A DNA stretch of 64,000 nucleotides from DATMNI01 sp963817515 (GCA_963817515.1 CAWFPJ010000023.1:744001-808000); one strand, 5' to 3'; shown: positions 9,801-18,668, counted from the first letter of the stretch. Translations and numbers: made by a program. The notes: generated from the letters alone by a model not told the origin.

Positions 9801-10322
9801 GAATTGCCGTTCGGCAAGGGACGGCGCTGGGCGACGCATGGCTTGGCCAGTTGGGTAATTGGCGGCTGGCGGGCCGGCGCCATTCAAGTTTATGCAAGTG
9901 GTCTGCCTCTGGCAGTGACACGCAACAATCCACTGCCGATTTTCGATGGATCCGACCGGCCGACGATCACCACTTATGATGGTTGGTTGATGCCAGTGAG
10001 CGGCAGGTTCGATCCAGCCAAAGATCTGTACCTGAACATCGCGGCGTTTCCCGCGCAACTGCCCTATGTGATCGGGAATGAGACCCGTTACAACCCGAAA
10101 GCCCGCGGCTTCTGGAACAAGAATGAGAATGTGAGCTTGAGCAAATCCTTCCAGATGACGGAACGCTTCAAGCTGGATTTCCGCGCCGAAGCTTTCAATC
10201 TTCTGAACCGGACCATCTTCGGCAACCCGAATTCCAGCCTGAACAGCAACTCATTCGGCCTGGTTACCAGCCAGTCGAACTCACCGCGCCAGATGCAAAT
10301 GGCGCTGAAGTTGTACTGGTAG
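6828..10322 (+). CDS. TonB-dependent receptor with carboxypeptidase-regulatory N-terminal domain (Oar-like)
   Basis: An outer-membrane protein of 1164 residues. The ATG at 6828 is chosen because AGGAGGGG lies four bases upstream and the signal peptide (VVSICVFWLCSPLALFAQ) then starts at the N-terminus. Residues ~24-110 form a carboxypeptidase-regulatory-like beta-sandwich (TITGTVTDATGAPMPNV, GEYNVASLQPGLYRVEI). A plug-like region follows, with GGGMITFASKSGTNAFHG. The rest is a long beta-barrel with many aromatic strands, ending in the aromatic C-terminus MALKLYW expected for BAM-dependent insertion. This is the usual Acidobacteria receptor of the Oar/SusC-like type. No SusD-like partner or TonB gene is adjacent, so the ligand, perhaps an oligosaccharide or peptide, cannot be assigned. 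Confidence 0.9.
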   Translation: MRFPKVVSICVFWLCSPLALFAQGDRGTITGTVTDATGAPMPNVAVSIANTATNTSVRVTTTSTGEYNVASLQPGLYRVEIVAPGFKRFVEGGVQAAAGSSVRLDATLEVGQVTDSVEVRAQTVQLQTENAKVTSSVENKLIDELPLVVGGAMRSPFDLVTMIPQARGSGTTLMIGGGQAAAWGATLDGLSVNTNRAGDAGETAYLTPSVEAITEFAVETNGFKAEYAQAGGGMITFASKSGTNAFHGTAYDFVRNDDFDARGFFATQRSIYKQNDFGASAGGPVIVPKLYNGRDRTFFFVNYEGFRNRIGSNGSTLSVPTPEMYTGDFSKWVDAKGALLPIYDPATTQPNPSGSGFVRTVFPSNQIPQSLFSAVSKEIIPFGQVVTPNRPGLVPGTSGYVRNNYVVTGGTTTSPTDKISAKLDQNFGYKHHLSFFFNHTVYDSKPGPSGVVGLPQPLWNGQVSHYEANDYRMSHDWTITPRLLNHFSIGGNTFFKNSYSPNSGKNWKDKVCIKNAVDCNVNFPNLSFSDETGWGSTTYNGTEQPNWSIKEDLSWVRGAHIMKFGYAFTSQRANGFGQQNISGQASFSFLETGVPGVTTATSGSSFASFLLGVADSGATETIRYVPQTFAYHGFYAQDDWRVSKRLTMNFGLRYEFTLPPVAGGDQYEDFSPTTPNPAVNNYPGALIFAGTGPGRQGTRSLVPGWYGAIGPRIGLAYSVNSKTTIRAGFARSFSRVTVVASSSHYSGFIGQYAFASTNQGITPAFNWDQGLPSYPLPPLIDPSFSNNGNTDYWQGQNATRAPESYNWTFSIQRAIARDTTFEANYNATVGAHLQTGLVNINQVPMSTVNNLIAKLGPTQAINLLNSSITSPAAVAAGIPIPYPNFTNPAVQRSQTVNQALRPFPQYLTIDTSQSGGDKSGHSTYNALVLRLNHRLRAGLTMQWSYSLSKLLTDSDTYYANSGFAQDQGNRRLEKSIGQYDQTHSLKFNTIYELPFGKGRRWATHGLASWVIGGWRAGAIQVYASGLPLAVTRNNPLPIFDGSDRPTITTYDGWLMPVSGRFDPAKDLYLNIAAFPAQLPYVIGNETRYNPKARGFWNKNENVSLSKSFQMTERFKLDFRAEAFNLLNRTIFGNPNSSLNSNSFGLVTSQSNSPRQMQMALKLYW

Positions 10323-10442
10323 TTTTCCCAAACTCGGACACTCGGCACAGATTGCGGGACGACGCTCATCTGAGACGGTCTTCAGTAAACCACCTGGAGA
10401 TCTGTTACACCGAATACCAAGTGAACCAGTAACGAGCTTTCC

Positions 10443-10521
10443 CGGTAGCGCCGGCAATCTTGTTGCCGGTGGGTTATTCGGCATCCGGCAAACACCGGCA
10501 ACAAGATTGCCGGCGCTACCG
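10443..10521. repeat. Perfect 29-bp inverted repeat of the REP-like family
   Basis: Left arm 10443-10471 (beginning CGGTAGCGCCGGCAATC) and right arm 10493-10521 are exact reverse complements over 29 bases, with a 21-base loop. Each arm is itself a small palindrome (GCCGGCAA/TTGCCGGT) and resembles the single units at 39079, 44954 and 56301. The pair lies between the convergent TonB receptor and YfhO genes, where it could act as a bidirectional RNA hairpin, although no T tract follows. Confidence 0.8.
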
Positions 10522-10525
10522 AAAA

Positions 10526-12808
10526 CTAAGTGACATTGGGCGGTTTCGCCTGCGAGTCTTTAAACAGTGTGCGATTTATCGCGAGACCTCTGAGCGTCTC
10601 TCCGGCCGCAACCAGCGCCAGCGCTCCCAGGATCCCCACCAGCGTCAATATTCCGCCCAAAATCACCGAAGCCGGTCGATACCGCATCGTCACCGTATGC
10701 AATCCCGCCGGCACCATCACACCCCGCATGGCCCCGTTCACCTCATAAATCTGCGCCGCCTTGGCATCCACACGCGCCCGCCATCCCGGAAAGTACGTGT
10801 CAGAGAGAATCACCATGCCCGGGCACGACATGTTAGCCCGAATCAGCAAACGATCCGCGCCGTGTTCCAGCAAATCGATCCAATCGCGTCCGTCGCAAGG
10901 ATTGAGAGCCGGCGCCTTCCCCACCATCACCGCCTGGCCGTGCATCTCCGGCAGATGCCCCATCATCACCGAATTGCCTTCCTCCATATCGCGGACCTCC
11001 ACCAGCCTGTGCACGGCCCAGGCCCGCGGAAACACCGCGTTGTTCCGGTAGACCTTCATGCCGCTCCGGCCGCTGAAAACTTCGTCGCCTGCGCCCTCCG
11101 TGGGGTGCGTCGCGATGGTGTAAGCCACACCGTAGAGCAGGCGCGCCTCCACCCTGTGAAACTCGAAGCTGAGCAGGTTGCTGGTGACGCTGGCCAGTGA
11201 CCCGCCCCACATCGGCACGTCATGCACCGCCCCCCAGTTCGCATTGAAGGCACCGTCCGCAACGTTGGCCCGGTGGAATCCCGGCTGCTTCCTCAGAAAG
11301 TCCGCCACGTCGGAATTCGCGTTCATCTGCTCGGTCCACCGCTCACGCCCCTCATCCGTCCGCGGCGTGAACACCGGCACGTAGTTGTTCCCCAACTCCA
11401 GCAGCAGCAGCCCCGTCATCAGCACGCCCGCCTGACTCGCCGTCACCGCTCCCCGCATTCGGGCAAACAGCAGCGCCCCCAGCAGCAGAGCCAGGAAGGC
11501 CGTGATCGCCACTCCGTCGTCTCCAGGAAACGTCATCTTGTTGGCAAAGTAGACCGCCTGAAAAACGGCTAGCGTGAAAACCCCGAACGAAATTACGGTC
11601 CACATCACCCGCCTGGGCCACGGAGAGGGCTTTCCGGAATTCAACTGGTCCATGCCGAACGCCGCCAGCACCGCCACGCCGAATTGGAAGATGAGAATCG
11701 CGGTCGAAGGCGATCGCGCCTTGTCCAGGTCCGGAATAACTGAGTAGAGGAAGCCTTGAAAAACGCTGTATTGTCCGATTGAGTAAAGGATTCCGCCCAG
11801 CGCCACTGCGCTCATCAGGCGTACGCGATGGTCCCGCCAGAAGGCCGCCACCCCGATCCCCGCCAGAGCCAATGCCACAATCCCCACGAACGGATCGAAG
11901 TTCGCCTTAATCCCGGGGAATACCAGGCCCAGCAGATTCTCCGGCTTGAAACTGTACTGTGCGTGGACGTAATAAGGCACCGGCTGATTCCACGCCAGCG
12001 GCTCCGGCGCTCCTACCCACCGCTTCGCCAGGTGGGCATATTCCGACGCTGGAAGAATCTGCAGCGCGCTGGTCAATCCAGTGATGAGAAACGCGGTCAT
12101 CGCCGCCAGAGCCACCCGCTGGTCCAGCCGGCCGGAGCGGAAAATGTAATACAGCCACGCGCCGGCCGCCGCCAGCGTCGTAAAAAACGGAAGCTGGTGA
12201 TGCCCGCTCAGCCATGCCACTCCCAGAAACATTCCCGATAAAGCCGCGCTCCCCCAGCGATTCTTTCCGCGCACCGCCCGCAGCAAAAACAAGAACACCA
12301 GCGGCGCCCAGATGGCCCCGTTCACCATCTGCGGCCATCCGGTGCTGCCCACCACGCCGCCCACCCCGAACGCCAGGCCCGCCACGGTCGACGCCACGCG
12401 CGACCGGCCCAAATCACGGCATAGCAAATAGCAGAACGCCACCGCCAGAAACCGGATAACCACGAAATACCATTGCAGAGCCAGTGTGGAAATCTGCCCG
12501 TGATCGAGCGGCAGATTAAACAGGATCCAGTTCAGCGGATAGGTGCCGCCCGGCTGCGCCTGCCCTAGCAGCGGCTGGCCGGCCCACAGGTATGGATCCC
12601 ACAGCGGAAATGTGCCCGCATGCCACGAACGCGCCTGCACCGCAAACCAGGGCATCACCTGCGTGGCCAGGTCCGGGCCCCATACCCAATCGTATTGGGA
12701 TGTGAGCGTGAGCTTCCAGTAGAAGCCCGCGACGATGGCAAGCAACACGATCGCCATGCGCAGCCGGCCCGGAAATCGCCCGGAGTTGAAACTCGCCCTG
12801 AAATTCAC
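10526..12808 (-). CDS. YfhO-family integral membrane protein
   Basis: A protein of about 760 residues with a first membrane segment near residue 20 (MAIVLLAIVAGFYW), a long loop with DLATQVMPWFAVQARSWHAGTFPLWDPYLWAGQPLLGQ, and around a dozen hydrophobic helices up to residue ~480. A C-terminal extracytoplasmic region follows, with NANWGAVHDVPMWGG and VILSDTYFPGWRARVD, then a final TM helix. This is the pattern of YfhO proteins (PF09586), thought to be GT-C-like enzymes that transfer sugars to lipid-linked or surface polymers. The indicated start is GTG at 12808. An ATG at 12757, at the edge of the first TM helix, is an alternative; neither has a strong ribosome site. The gene follows ftsZ on the same strand. 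Confidence 0.82.
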   Translation of the reverse strand: MNFRASFNSGRFPGRLRMAIVLLAIVAGFYWKLTLTSQYDWVWGPDLATQVMPWFAVQARSWHAGTFPLWDPYLWAGQPLLGQAQPGGTYPLNWILFNLPLDHGQISTLALQWYFVVIRFLAVAFCYLLCRDLGRSRVASTVAGLAFGVGGVVGSTGWPQMVNGAIWAPLVFLFLLRAVRGKNRWGSAALSGMFLGVAWLSGHHQLPFFTTLAAAGAWLYYIFRSGRLDQRVALAAMTAFLITGLTSALQILPASEYAHLAKRWVGAPEPLAWNQPVPYYVHAQYSFKPENLLGLVFPGIKANFDPFVGIVALALAGIGVAAFWRDHRVRLMSAVALGGILYSIGQYSVFQGFLYSVIPDLDKARSPSTAILIFQFGVAVLAAFGMDQLNSGKPSPWPRRVMWTVISFGVFTLAVFQAVYFANKMTFPGDDGVAITAFLALLLGALLFARMRGAVTASQAGVLMTGLLLLELGNNYVPVFTPRTDEGRERWTEQMNANSDVADFLRKQPGFHRANVADGAFNANWGAVHDVPMWGGSLASVTSNLLSFEFHRVEARLLYGVAYTIATHPTEGAGDEVFSGRSGMKVYRNNAVFPRAWAVHRLVEVRDMEEGNSVMMGHLPEMHGQAVMVGKAPALNPCDGRDWIDLLEHGADRLLIRANMSCPGMVILSDTYFPGWRARVDAKAAQIYEVNGAMRGVMVPAGLHTVTMRYRPASVILGGILTLVGILGALALVAAGETLRGLAINRTLFKDSQAKPPNVT

Positions 12809-12862
12809 GAGTTCTCATTATCACCCGACGCCCGGGGCATCCGCCCCGCGGAGTAAAGGCCG

Positions 12863-14074
12863 CTAGTTCAAAAGCGTTCCCTGCCGCAGATACGCCGGCG
12901 TGTCCAAGTCATCCATGTCCAGCTCCATCACAGGGTCAGCCTCGGCCACCCGCATCGGCTCGGGCTCAGGCACCGGTTCGCGAACCGGGATGTGTTCGAT
13001 CACGGGCTCCGGCTCAGACGGCCGCGGTTGCATGCGCACCACGGGGACCACGATACTGGGCCGCTCCGCAATCGGAGCATTTTCGGGCTGGAATCCGGTG
13101 GCGATCACTGTGATCTTGACGGCATCCGCCATGGACTCGTTCAGAATCACGCCGAAGTTGATCTGCACCTCGTCGCAGTCGGCGGCTTCCCGAATGATCG
13201 AGCAGGCTTCGTTCACTTCATGCAGGCCCAGCCGGCTGGACCCCGTGATGTTGATCAGAATGCCGCGCGATCCGGCGATGCGCGAATCTTCCAGCAGCGG
13301 AGAACTGATGGCCTGGCGCGCCGCGTCTACTGCCGCCTTTTCGCCGCGGCCGATGGCTGTCCCCATCATGGCGTAGCCCATGCCGACCATAGTCGCCTTG
13401 ATGTCCGAGAAATCGCGGTTGATCAGACCCGGCGTGATGATAATGTCGCTGATGCCCTGCACCGCCTGGCGCAGAAGATCGTCCGCCACCTTGAACGATT
13501 CAAAGAAACTGGTGCCGCGCGGCGTCAGCGCCAGCAGCCTGTCATTGGGAATCGCGATCACGGTATCCACGGTGGAGGCCAACATGCGAAGCCCGTCCTC
13601 CGCCAGGCGCATGCGCCGCGGGCCTTCAAACCCGAACGGCTTGGTGACCACCGCCACCGTGAGCGCGTCCAGTTCCTTGGCCAGCGAAGCGATCACCGGA
13701 GCCGCCCCCGTACCCGTGCCGCCGCCCAAACCCGCCGTGACAAAAACCATGTCCGAATCCTGCAGCATTTCCACAATGCGGTCGGTATTTTCAAGCGCCG
13801 CCCGCCGGCCAATCTCGGGGTTGGAGCCGGCCCCCAGCCCGTTGGTTATCTTGGCGCCGATCTGTAGTTTATTGGGCACATTGCAAGCGGAAAGGGCTTG
13901 AACATCCGTATTCATGGCATAGAACTGCACCCCTTCCAGGCCCTCCTGCACCATACGCGCCACGGCATTGCAGCCGCCGCCCCCAACGCCGATCACTTTG
14001 ATCCGCGTGCCGAGGCGGACCTCTTCTTCGATCTCATATTTCAAATCGTCCATATCCGAATCGATAAGCCCCAT
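12863..14074 (-). CDS. ftsZ: Cell division GTPase FtsZ
   Basis: A 403-residue tubulin-like GTPase that forms the Z ring. The nucleotide site is intact: IGVGGGGCNAV near residue 28, the tubulin signature GGGTGTG at residues 117-123, and the T7 catalytic loop N219-R-D221-F-S-D224. A short variable, Pro/Glu-rich linker (about residues 330-385, with repeated EP/VPEPEP) leads to the conserved C-terminal peptide LDTPAYLRQ, the docking site for FtsA. The gene is the last of the dcw cluster, 50 bases after ftsA. A 6-bp GC hairpin (CGGGGC/GCCCCG, 12833-12848) follows the stop without a T run and may be a weak terminator. Confidence 0.98.
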   Translation of the reverse strand: MGLIDSDMDDLKYEIEEEVRLGTRIKVIGVGGGGCNAVARMVQEGLEGVQFYAMNTDVQALSACNVPNKLQIGAKITNGLGAGSNPEIGRRAALENTDRIVEMLQDSDMVFVTAGLGGGTGTGAAPVIASLAKELDALTVAVVTKPFGFEGPRRMRLAEDGLRMLASTVDTVIAIPNDRLLALTPRGTSFFESFKVADDLLRQAVQGISDIIITPGLINRDFSDIKATMVGMGYAMMGTAIGRGEKAAVDAARQAISSPLLEDSRIAGSRGILINITGSSRLGLHEVNEACSIIREAADCDEVQINFGVILNESMADAVKITVIATGFQPENAPIAERPSIVVPVVRMQPRPSEPEPVIEHIPVREPVPEPEPMRVAEADPVMELDMDDLDTPAYLRQGTLLN

Positions 14075-14124
14075 ATTGACCTCCCTCGCACAAAGTCATT
14101 CGTGTTCATTCGTAGCCCAATTTT

Positions 14125-15324
14125 TCATTTCAGCATCTTTCCCAGCCATCCGGCCGATTCCTCCTGGTGTTGAAACCGGTCCTTCAGCTTGGCCGAGTAC
14201 ATGGCAAGTCCTGCGGCCGAACACCATTCCGGATCGTTTAATTCCTCCGGCCAATGCTCGATTCCCTCGGTCAGGCCAAACCGCGTCTGGCACTGCAGCA
14301 CCTCCTCCGCGGCATCACAGAGTCCTGGTAGCTTGGCGCCGCCGCCGGTCAGAAAAACGCCGCCGATCAGCGCGCGGTCCATTCCCACGCGAGCAAACTC
14401 GGAGCGCACGAAGTTGAACAATTCCTGGGCGCGCGCCTCCAGAATGCGGTTGACCATCTTGCGTTTTTCGTCGCGGCGCGGGCGATCGTCTGGAGTCGGA
14501 AGCTCCAACAGAACGTTATCCGGGGTGTCCTTGGAAATCGCGCACCCGAATTCCATCTTCACCAGTTCCGCATCTTCGAAGGTAAGGCACAAGCCCTGGG
14601 CCAGATCGCGCGTGAAGTGGTCGCCGCATATGCTCACGGTGGATGCCAGGTACATGGACTCGCCGTAGTAAACCACCAGTTCGGTGGACTGCGCGCCGAT
14701 GTCCACTATGGCAATGCCCTCGCGCCGGTTTTCCGGCAGCACCGCCGCATAACAGGACCCGAGCGCCTCAAAAACGGTTTCTTCCACCGCCAGGTGCGCT
14801 TCATTCACGGCGCCAATCAGGCAGTTGTGCTCCTGCACCGACGACGTCACCAGGTGGACATTGATCTCCAGACGCGAAGCCAGCATCTTGCGCGGGTCGC
14901 GGTGGCCCGGATGATCGTCCACCACGAAATCCTGCGAGAAGAGTTGCAGCACCATGCGGTCTTCCTGCAAAACCACGCGCGAGGCCCGGTCCACCACGCG
15001 ATTCACGTCGCGCTGCTCAATCTCCCGGACGTGCCCCCATTCCACTACGCCCCGGCCGTTGGCGCCGCGCACCGTGGTACCACCCATTCCCACTACCGCG
15101 GAACCCACTGAAGCCCCGGCCCGGATTTCGGCTTCGCGCAGCGCCGCCAGGATCGAAGCCGACACCGCCTTCTGGTCGGCGATTCTTCCCCTGTGCCAGC
15201 CTTGCGACTCGACCGCGCTCGCCCCCAGAAAGCGCATGCGGCCGCCCTCCAGGACACAGATCACCATCCGTGTCCTGCGGCTGCCGGCGTCCAGTCCTAC
15301 TGCGTAAATCGGTTTTACTGCCAT
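14125..15324 (-). CDS. ftsA: Cell division protein FtsA
   Basis: A 399-residue actin-like ATPase that anchors FtsZ to the membrane. Seen are the phosphate 1 motif GLDAGSRRTRMVI at residue ~10, the SHS2/1C insertion region, the phosphate 2 motif IVDIGAQSTELVVY and the adenosine motif GGVFLTGGGAKLPG. The C-terminus (WLGKMLK) is a short amphipathic segment consistent with the membrane-targeting sequence. It starts at the ATG at 15324, six bases after the ftsQ stop, so ftsQ, ftsA and ftsZ are probably co-transcribed. Confidence 0.96.
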   Translation of the reverse strand: MAVKPIYAVGLDAGSRRTRMVICVLEGGRMRFLGASAVESQGWHRGRIADQKAVSASILAALREAEIRAGASVGSAVVGMGGTTVRGANGRGVVEWGHVREIEQRDVNRVVDRASRVVLQEDRMVLQLFSQDFVVDDHPGHRDPRKMLASRLEINVHLVTSSVQEHNCLIGAVNEAHLAVEETVFEALGSCYAAVLPENRREGIAIVDIGAQSTELVVYYGESMYLASTVSICGDHFTRDLAQGLCLTFEDAELVKMEFGCAISKDTPDNVLLELPTPDDRPRRDEKRKMVNRILEARAQELFNFVRSEFARVGMDRALIGGVFLTGGGAKLPGLCDAAEEVLQCQTRFGLTEGIEHWPEELNDPEWCSAAGLAMYSAKLKDRFQHQEESAGWLGKMLK

Positions 15325-15330
15325 GGGCCC

Positions 15331-16098
15331 TTATTCCTTCACTGTGATGCGGTCGTCCAACCTCAGGTCGAAAGCCTTCGCAGCAGGCGATCGTTTCCGG
15401 ATCTCCGGGTAATGGTTGAGAAAATTCTGATAGCGCCGCGCGAAGTTGCCATCGCCCATCATCAAGACCACCGCGCGATGCTCAACCTGCGCCACCATGC
15501 GGATATTGTCGGAGTCATAGGTATCCACTTCGGAAATGTCCTTCGCCAGATACCCCAGTTCCTCCAGTACCCGGAGAAAGGTGCGGACGTGTTCCAGGCG
15601 CTGGCCTTCCGCCTCGGCTTCCCGAATGCCGCTGAGCACAGGGAAAGCGAATTGCGCCTGCGCCGGAGGGTCCAACAGTACGCCGTGAGAATCGATCAAC
15701 AGCACGCCCGAGCGGAAGAAGACGAAGGCCACCGGCTTACGCTCCGTGATGCGGATCACCAGGCGATCCGGCCAGATGCGCGAAACCGAGGCGTCCTCCA
15801 CCCAGTCGACGGCTAACAACCGGCGCCGGCGTTCCGCCAGGGGAACCGCAAACACGCTGCGGTTGAAGTCGGTTGCGAAAATGCGCTGCACTTTGGAACG
15901 CGAAGCGTAGCTCAGGCCCTGAATAGTGATAGCGTCTTTGCGATCGCGGGACAGCGTGAACTGCGGGTCCGTGAAGACGAACTGCCTGACTTTGAAGCCC
16001 GCCATGGCCGTCGAAACGCCCACCACTCCCAAGCCGGTGAGCCCCAGCATCAGCCGCCAGTTGAACCGGGTTTTGTCTTTCTTTGATTCCCTAGCCAT
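15331..16098 (-). CDS. ftsQ: Cell division protein FtsQ
   Basis: A 255-residue bitopic protein with a basic cytoplasmic N-terminus (RESKKDKTRFNWR) and one TM helix around residues 15-32 (LMLGLTGLGVVGVSTAMAGF). A POTRA domain follows, beginning ITIQGLSYASRSKVQRIF, with WVEDASVSRIWPDRLVIRITERKPVAF characteristic of FtsQ/DivIB. A C-terminal beta domain completes it. It links the FtsBL complex to the septal synthase. Its ATG lies inside the end of murC (8-base overlap). In many bacteria murB and ddl sit between murC and ftsQ; they are absent here. Confidence 0.95.
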   Translation of the reverse strand: MARESKKDKTRFNWRLMLGLTGLGVVGVSTAMAGFKVRQFVFTDPQFTLSRDRKDAITIQGLSYASRSKVQRIFATDFNRSVFAVPLAERRRRLLAVDWVEDASVSRIWPDRLVIRITERKPVAFVFFRSGVLLIDSHGVLLDPPAQAQFAFPVLSGIREAEAEGQRLEHVRTFLRVLEELGYLAKDISEVDTYDSDNIRMVAQVEHRAVVLMMGDGNFARRYQNFLNHYPEIRKRSPAAKAFDLRLDDRITVKE

Positions 16099-17485
16099 TC
16101 CGGCCCCCGGCCCCAGCCTTGAGTTTTTCCAGCAGCTTTTCGCCGGCCTGCCACACGTTGCCCGCCCCCAGCGTCAGCACCAGGTCGCCATCGGCGGCAA
16201 CAGCCAGCAATGCGTCTACGCCGCCATCGATCGTGCCCACGTATTCCACGCCGCGGTGGCCGAACTGGCGGATGCGCTCCACCAGCAATTCCGCGGTCAC
16301 GCCTTCGATGGGCTTTTCGGAGGCCGCGTAAATGTCCATTACGAACACGCTGTCGGCCTGGTGGAACGCGCCGGCGAATTCATCCATCAGGTGAAACGTC
16401 CGCGTATAGCGGTGCGGCTGGAACAGTACGTGGATGCGCCGGAAGCCGCACAGGCGGGCGCCGTCGAGCGTGGCGCGAATCTCCGTGGGATGGTGGCCGT
16501 AGTCGTCCACCACCGTAATGCCGCGCTCTTTTCCGCGCATCTGAAAGCGCCGGTCCACGCCATTGAAGGTGGCCAGCGCCTCGCGGATTACGTCCGGCTT
16601 CACTTCCAGTTCCATGGCCACGGTGATGGCCGCCATGGCGTTCAGGACATTGTGGCGGCCGGGGATGCGGAGGTGGAAGCGGCCCAGGTCAACGGTGCGA
16701 TACCGCAGCCGGAATTCGCTGGCGAACGGTCCGTGCGTGATCTCGCTGGCCTCCACGTCCGCCTGCGCGGTGGTGCCGTAGGTAATGGTACGCCGCCGGA
16801 TATCGGGCAGAAGGCCTTGCACGTTGGCGTCGTCCAGGCAGACGATGACCGCACCGTAAAACGGCACTTTGTTGACGAACTCAAGGAAAGCCGCACGGAT
16901 GGCATCAAGCGACAGGTAGTGATCCAGATGCTCGCGGTCGAAATTGGTCACCACCGCGATGATGGGCGAGAGCTTCAAGAACGAGCCGTCGCTTTCATCC
17001 GATTCCACCACCAGAAAATCGCTGTGCCCCAGGCGCGCGTTGGATCCGCCCATGGTGCCCACGCGGCCGCCTACAACCACCGTGGGGTCCAGGCCCGCAT
17101 AGTTCAGAATGGTCGCGGTCATGGAAGTTGTCGTGGTTTTGCCGTGGCTCCCGGCGACGGCGATTCCGTACTTCAGCCGCATCAACTCGGCCAGCAATTC
17201 GCCGCGCGGGATCACCGGAATCTGCAGGCGGCGCGCTTCCTGCACCTCGGGGTTCTGCTCCTCCACGGCGGAACTCACCACCAGGGCGCGGGCGCCGGTG
17301 ATGTTGGATGCCGCATGGCCTTCGTAGACACGCGCGCCCATGGAGGTCAGCCGCTCGGTGATCGGCGTCAGTTTCACGTCCGATCCGCTGATCTGGTATC
17401 CGAGGTTGAGCAGCACTTCCGCGATGCCGCTCATGCCGATTCCTCCAATGCCCGTAAAATGGAGGTGCTGGGGACGAAAAAACAT
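16091..17485 (-). CDS. murC: UDP-N-acetylmuramate--L-alanine ligase MurC
   Basis: A 464-residue Mur ligase that adds L-alanine to UDP-MurNAc in the cytoplasm. The N-terminal UDP-binding domain begins FTGIGGIGMSGIAEVLLNLGY, the ATP P-loop is GSHGKTTTTSM near residue 110, and the central domain has DEYDGSF-like VVESDESDGSFLKL and the conserved NFDREHLDHY. The C-terminal domain carries the conserved DDYGHHPTEI. Length and order are normal for MurC. The start is the ATG at 17485, 56 bases after the murG stop, and the 3' end overlaps ftsQ. Confidence 0.97.
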   Translation of the reverse strand: MFFRPQHLHFTGIGGIGMSGIAEVLLNLGYQISGSDVKLTPITERLTSMGARVYEGHAASNITGARALVVSSAVEEQNPEVQEARRLQIPVIPRGELLAELMRLKYGIAVAGSHGKTTTTSMTATILNYAGLDPTVVVGGRVGTMGGSNARLGHSDFLVVESDESDGSFLKLSPIIAVVTNFDREHLDHYLSLDAIRAAFLEFVNKVPFYGAVIVCLDDANVQGLLPDIRRRTITYGTTAQADVEASEITHGPFASEFRLRYRTVDLGRFHLRIPGRHNVLNAMAAITVAMELEVKPDVIREALATFNGVDRRFQMRGKERGITVVDDYGHHPTEIRATLDGARLCGFRRIHVLFQPHRYTRTFHLMDEFAGAFHQADSVFVMDIYAASEKPIEGVTAELLVERIRQFGHRGVEYVGTIDGGVDALLAVAADGDLVLTLGAGNVWQAGEKLLEKLKAGAGGRNG

Positions 17486-17541
17486 TTACTTATTGTATTG
17501 TTTCGGCTTAAGCGGCAACTGTCAATCGGAAATGTCATCAT

Positions 17542-18614
17542 TTACCGGCCGGAGATGCCCGCTGCCTCCTCCAAAATCTGCGCCGCCCGCTGCGCCGAGC
17601 CCGGTCTGGCGAACTGCCGGGCCCGCTCTCCCATTCCTTCCAGGCGCCCCGGATCGGCAGCCAACGCATGTACCACTGCGAACAATTTCTCGCCTGTGAA
17701 CTCCGCATCCCGCACCAAACGGGCCGCGTCAACATGTTCCAGGGCCTCGGCATTGCGCGTCTGATGGTCGTCGGCCGCAAAAGGGAATGGCACCAGGATC
17801 GAGGGCTTACCGGCCGCCGCCAACTCCGAAACCGCGCCCGCGCCGGAGCGGCAGATCACCAGGTCCGCTTCGGCGAAGGCGGCAGGCATGTCGCCGATGA
17901 AAGCCACTACTTCTCCCAGCAGGCCGGACTTTGCAAAATCGTCGCGCATGGATTCGAAACCTGCGGCACCCGTCTGGTGAAGGATGCGCACGGCCAACCC
18001 GCCATTCCGGGACTCTTTCAAGAACAGCGGCCAACTCTGGCGTCCGGCTTCATTGAGCCTGCGGGAACCCTGGCTGCCGCCCGTGATCAGGATGTTCATC
18101 ACGCCGCCGCGCGGCCGTGGCATGATTCGGAAAAACTCTTCGCGGACGGGCAGGCCTGTGATTTCGGTTTTGCCGTTCGGAAAATATTTGGCCGTCTCGG
18201 AAAAGGAGACCAGGGCGCGCGAAACAAAGCGCCCGATGATGCGATTGGTAAACCCCGGGACGGCGTTCGGCTCCATCACCACCACAGGGACGCCGCGCAA
18301 CATAGCAGCCATGACAGGCGGCCCGGCAACATAGCCGCCCATACTGAATACGGCGCACGACTCCCGCACAAACTTTGAGCAGCCGAGCGTGGTAAAAGGC
18401 AAGCCGCGCCAGCGTGGCCAGCTTCTGCCGCAAGCCCACCCGATTCAATCCGCCGATCTCGATCTTCCGCAACTCAAACCCTTCCGCCGGTACCAACTTC
18501 GCTTCCATGCCGCGATCAGTCCCCACAAAAAACACCACGATGTCCCCGCTGCCTCAATTCCCGAGCCACCGCCAGCGCCGGAATCACGTGACCGCCGGTG
18601 CCGCCGCCTGCCAT
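17542..18614 (-). CDS. murG: UDP-GlcNAc transferase MurG, split by two frameshifts
   Basis: MurG transfers GlcNAc to lipid I on the cytoplasmic side. The ATG at 18614 begins MAGGGTGGHVIPALAVARE, the diphosphate-binding N-terminus. After GQRGH-R near 18536 the frame changes and the protein continues VVFFVGTDRGMEAKLVPAEGF. A second change between about 18400 and 18345 leads to FSMGGYVAGPPVMAAM and the C-terminal domain with ITGGSQGSRRLNEA and SGAGAVSELAAAGKPSILVP. Put together the protein is ~355 residues, the normal length. All motifs survive, so sequence errors are more likely than decay. A four-helix-bundle element sits 9 bases upstream of the start, and the usual overlap with ftsW is lost. 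No good ribosome site is visible before the ATG. Confidence 0.88.
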
Positions 18615-18623
18615 TAGAAAACC

Positions 18624-18653
18624 GGGGGCCGGATGCCGGGGGCCGGGGGCCGG
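18624..18653. repeat. Left inverted repeat of the four-helix-bundle element
   Basis: Thirty bases of G-rich heptads on the + strand: GGGGGCC, GGATGCC, GGGGGCC, GGGGGCC, then GG. It pairs with 19065-19094 with one mismatch. The runs of five G could form a G-quadruplex on this strand. Confidence 0.85.
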
Positions 18654-18668
18654 GGATCGGTTGCTTGC

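Noticed and set aside
15926..17764. A 612-codon open frame on the plus strand
   Set aside because: It lies over murC, ftsQ and the end of murG in antisense; the protein is His/Gln/Ala-rich without domains.
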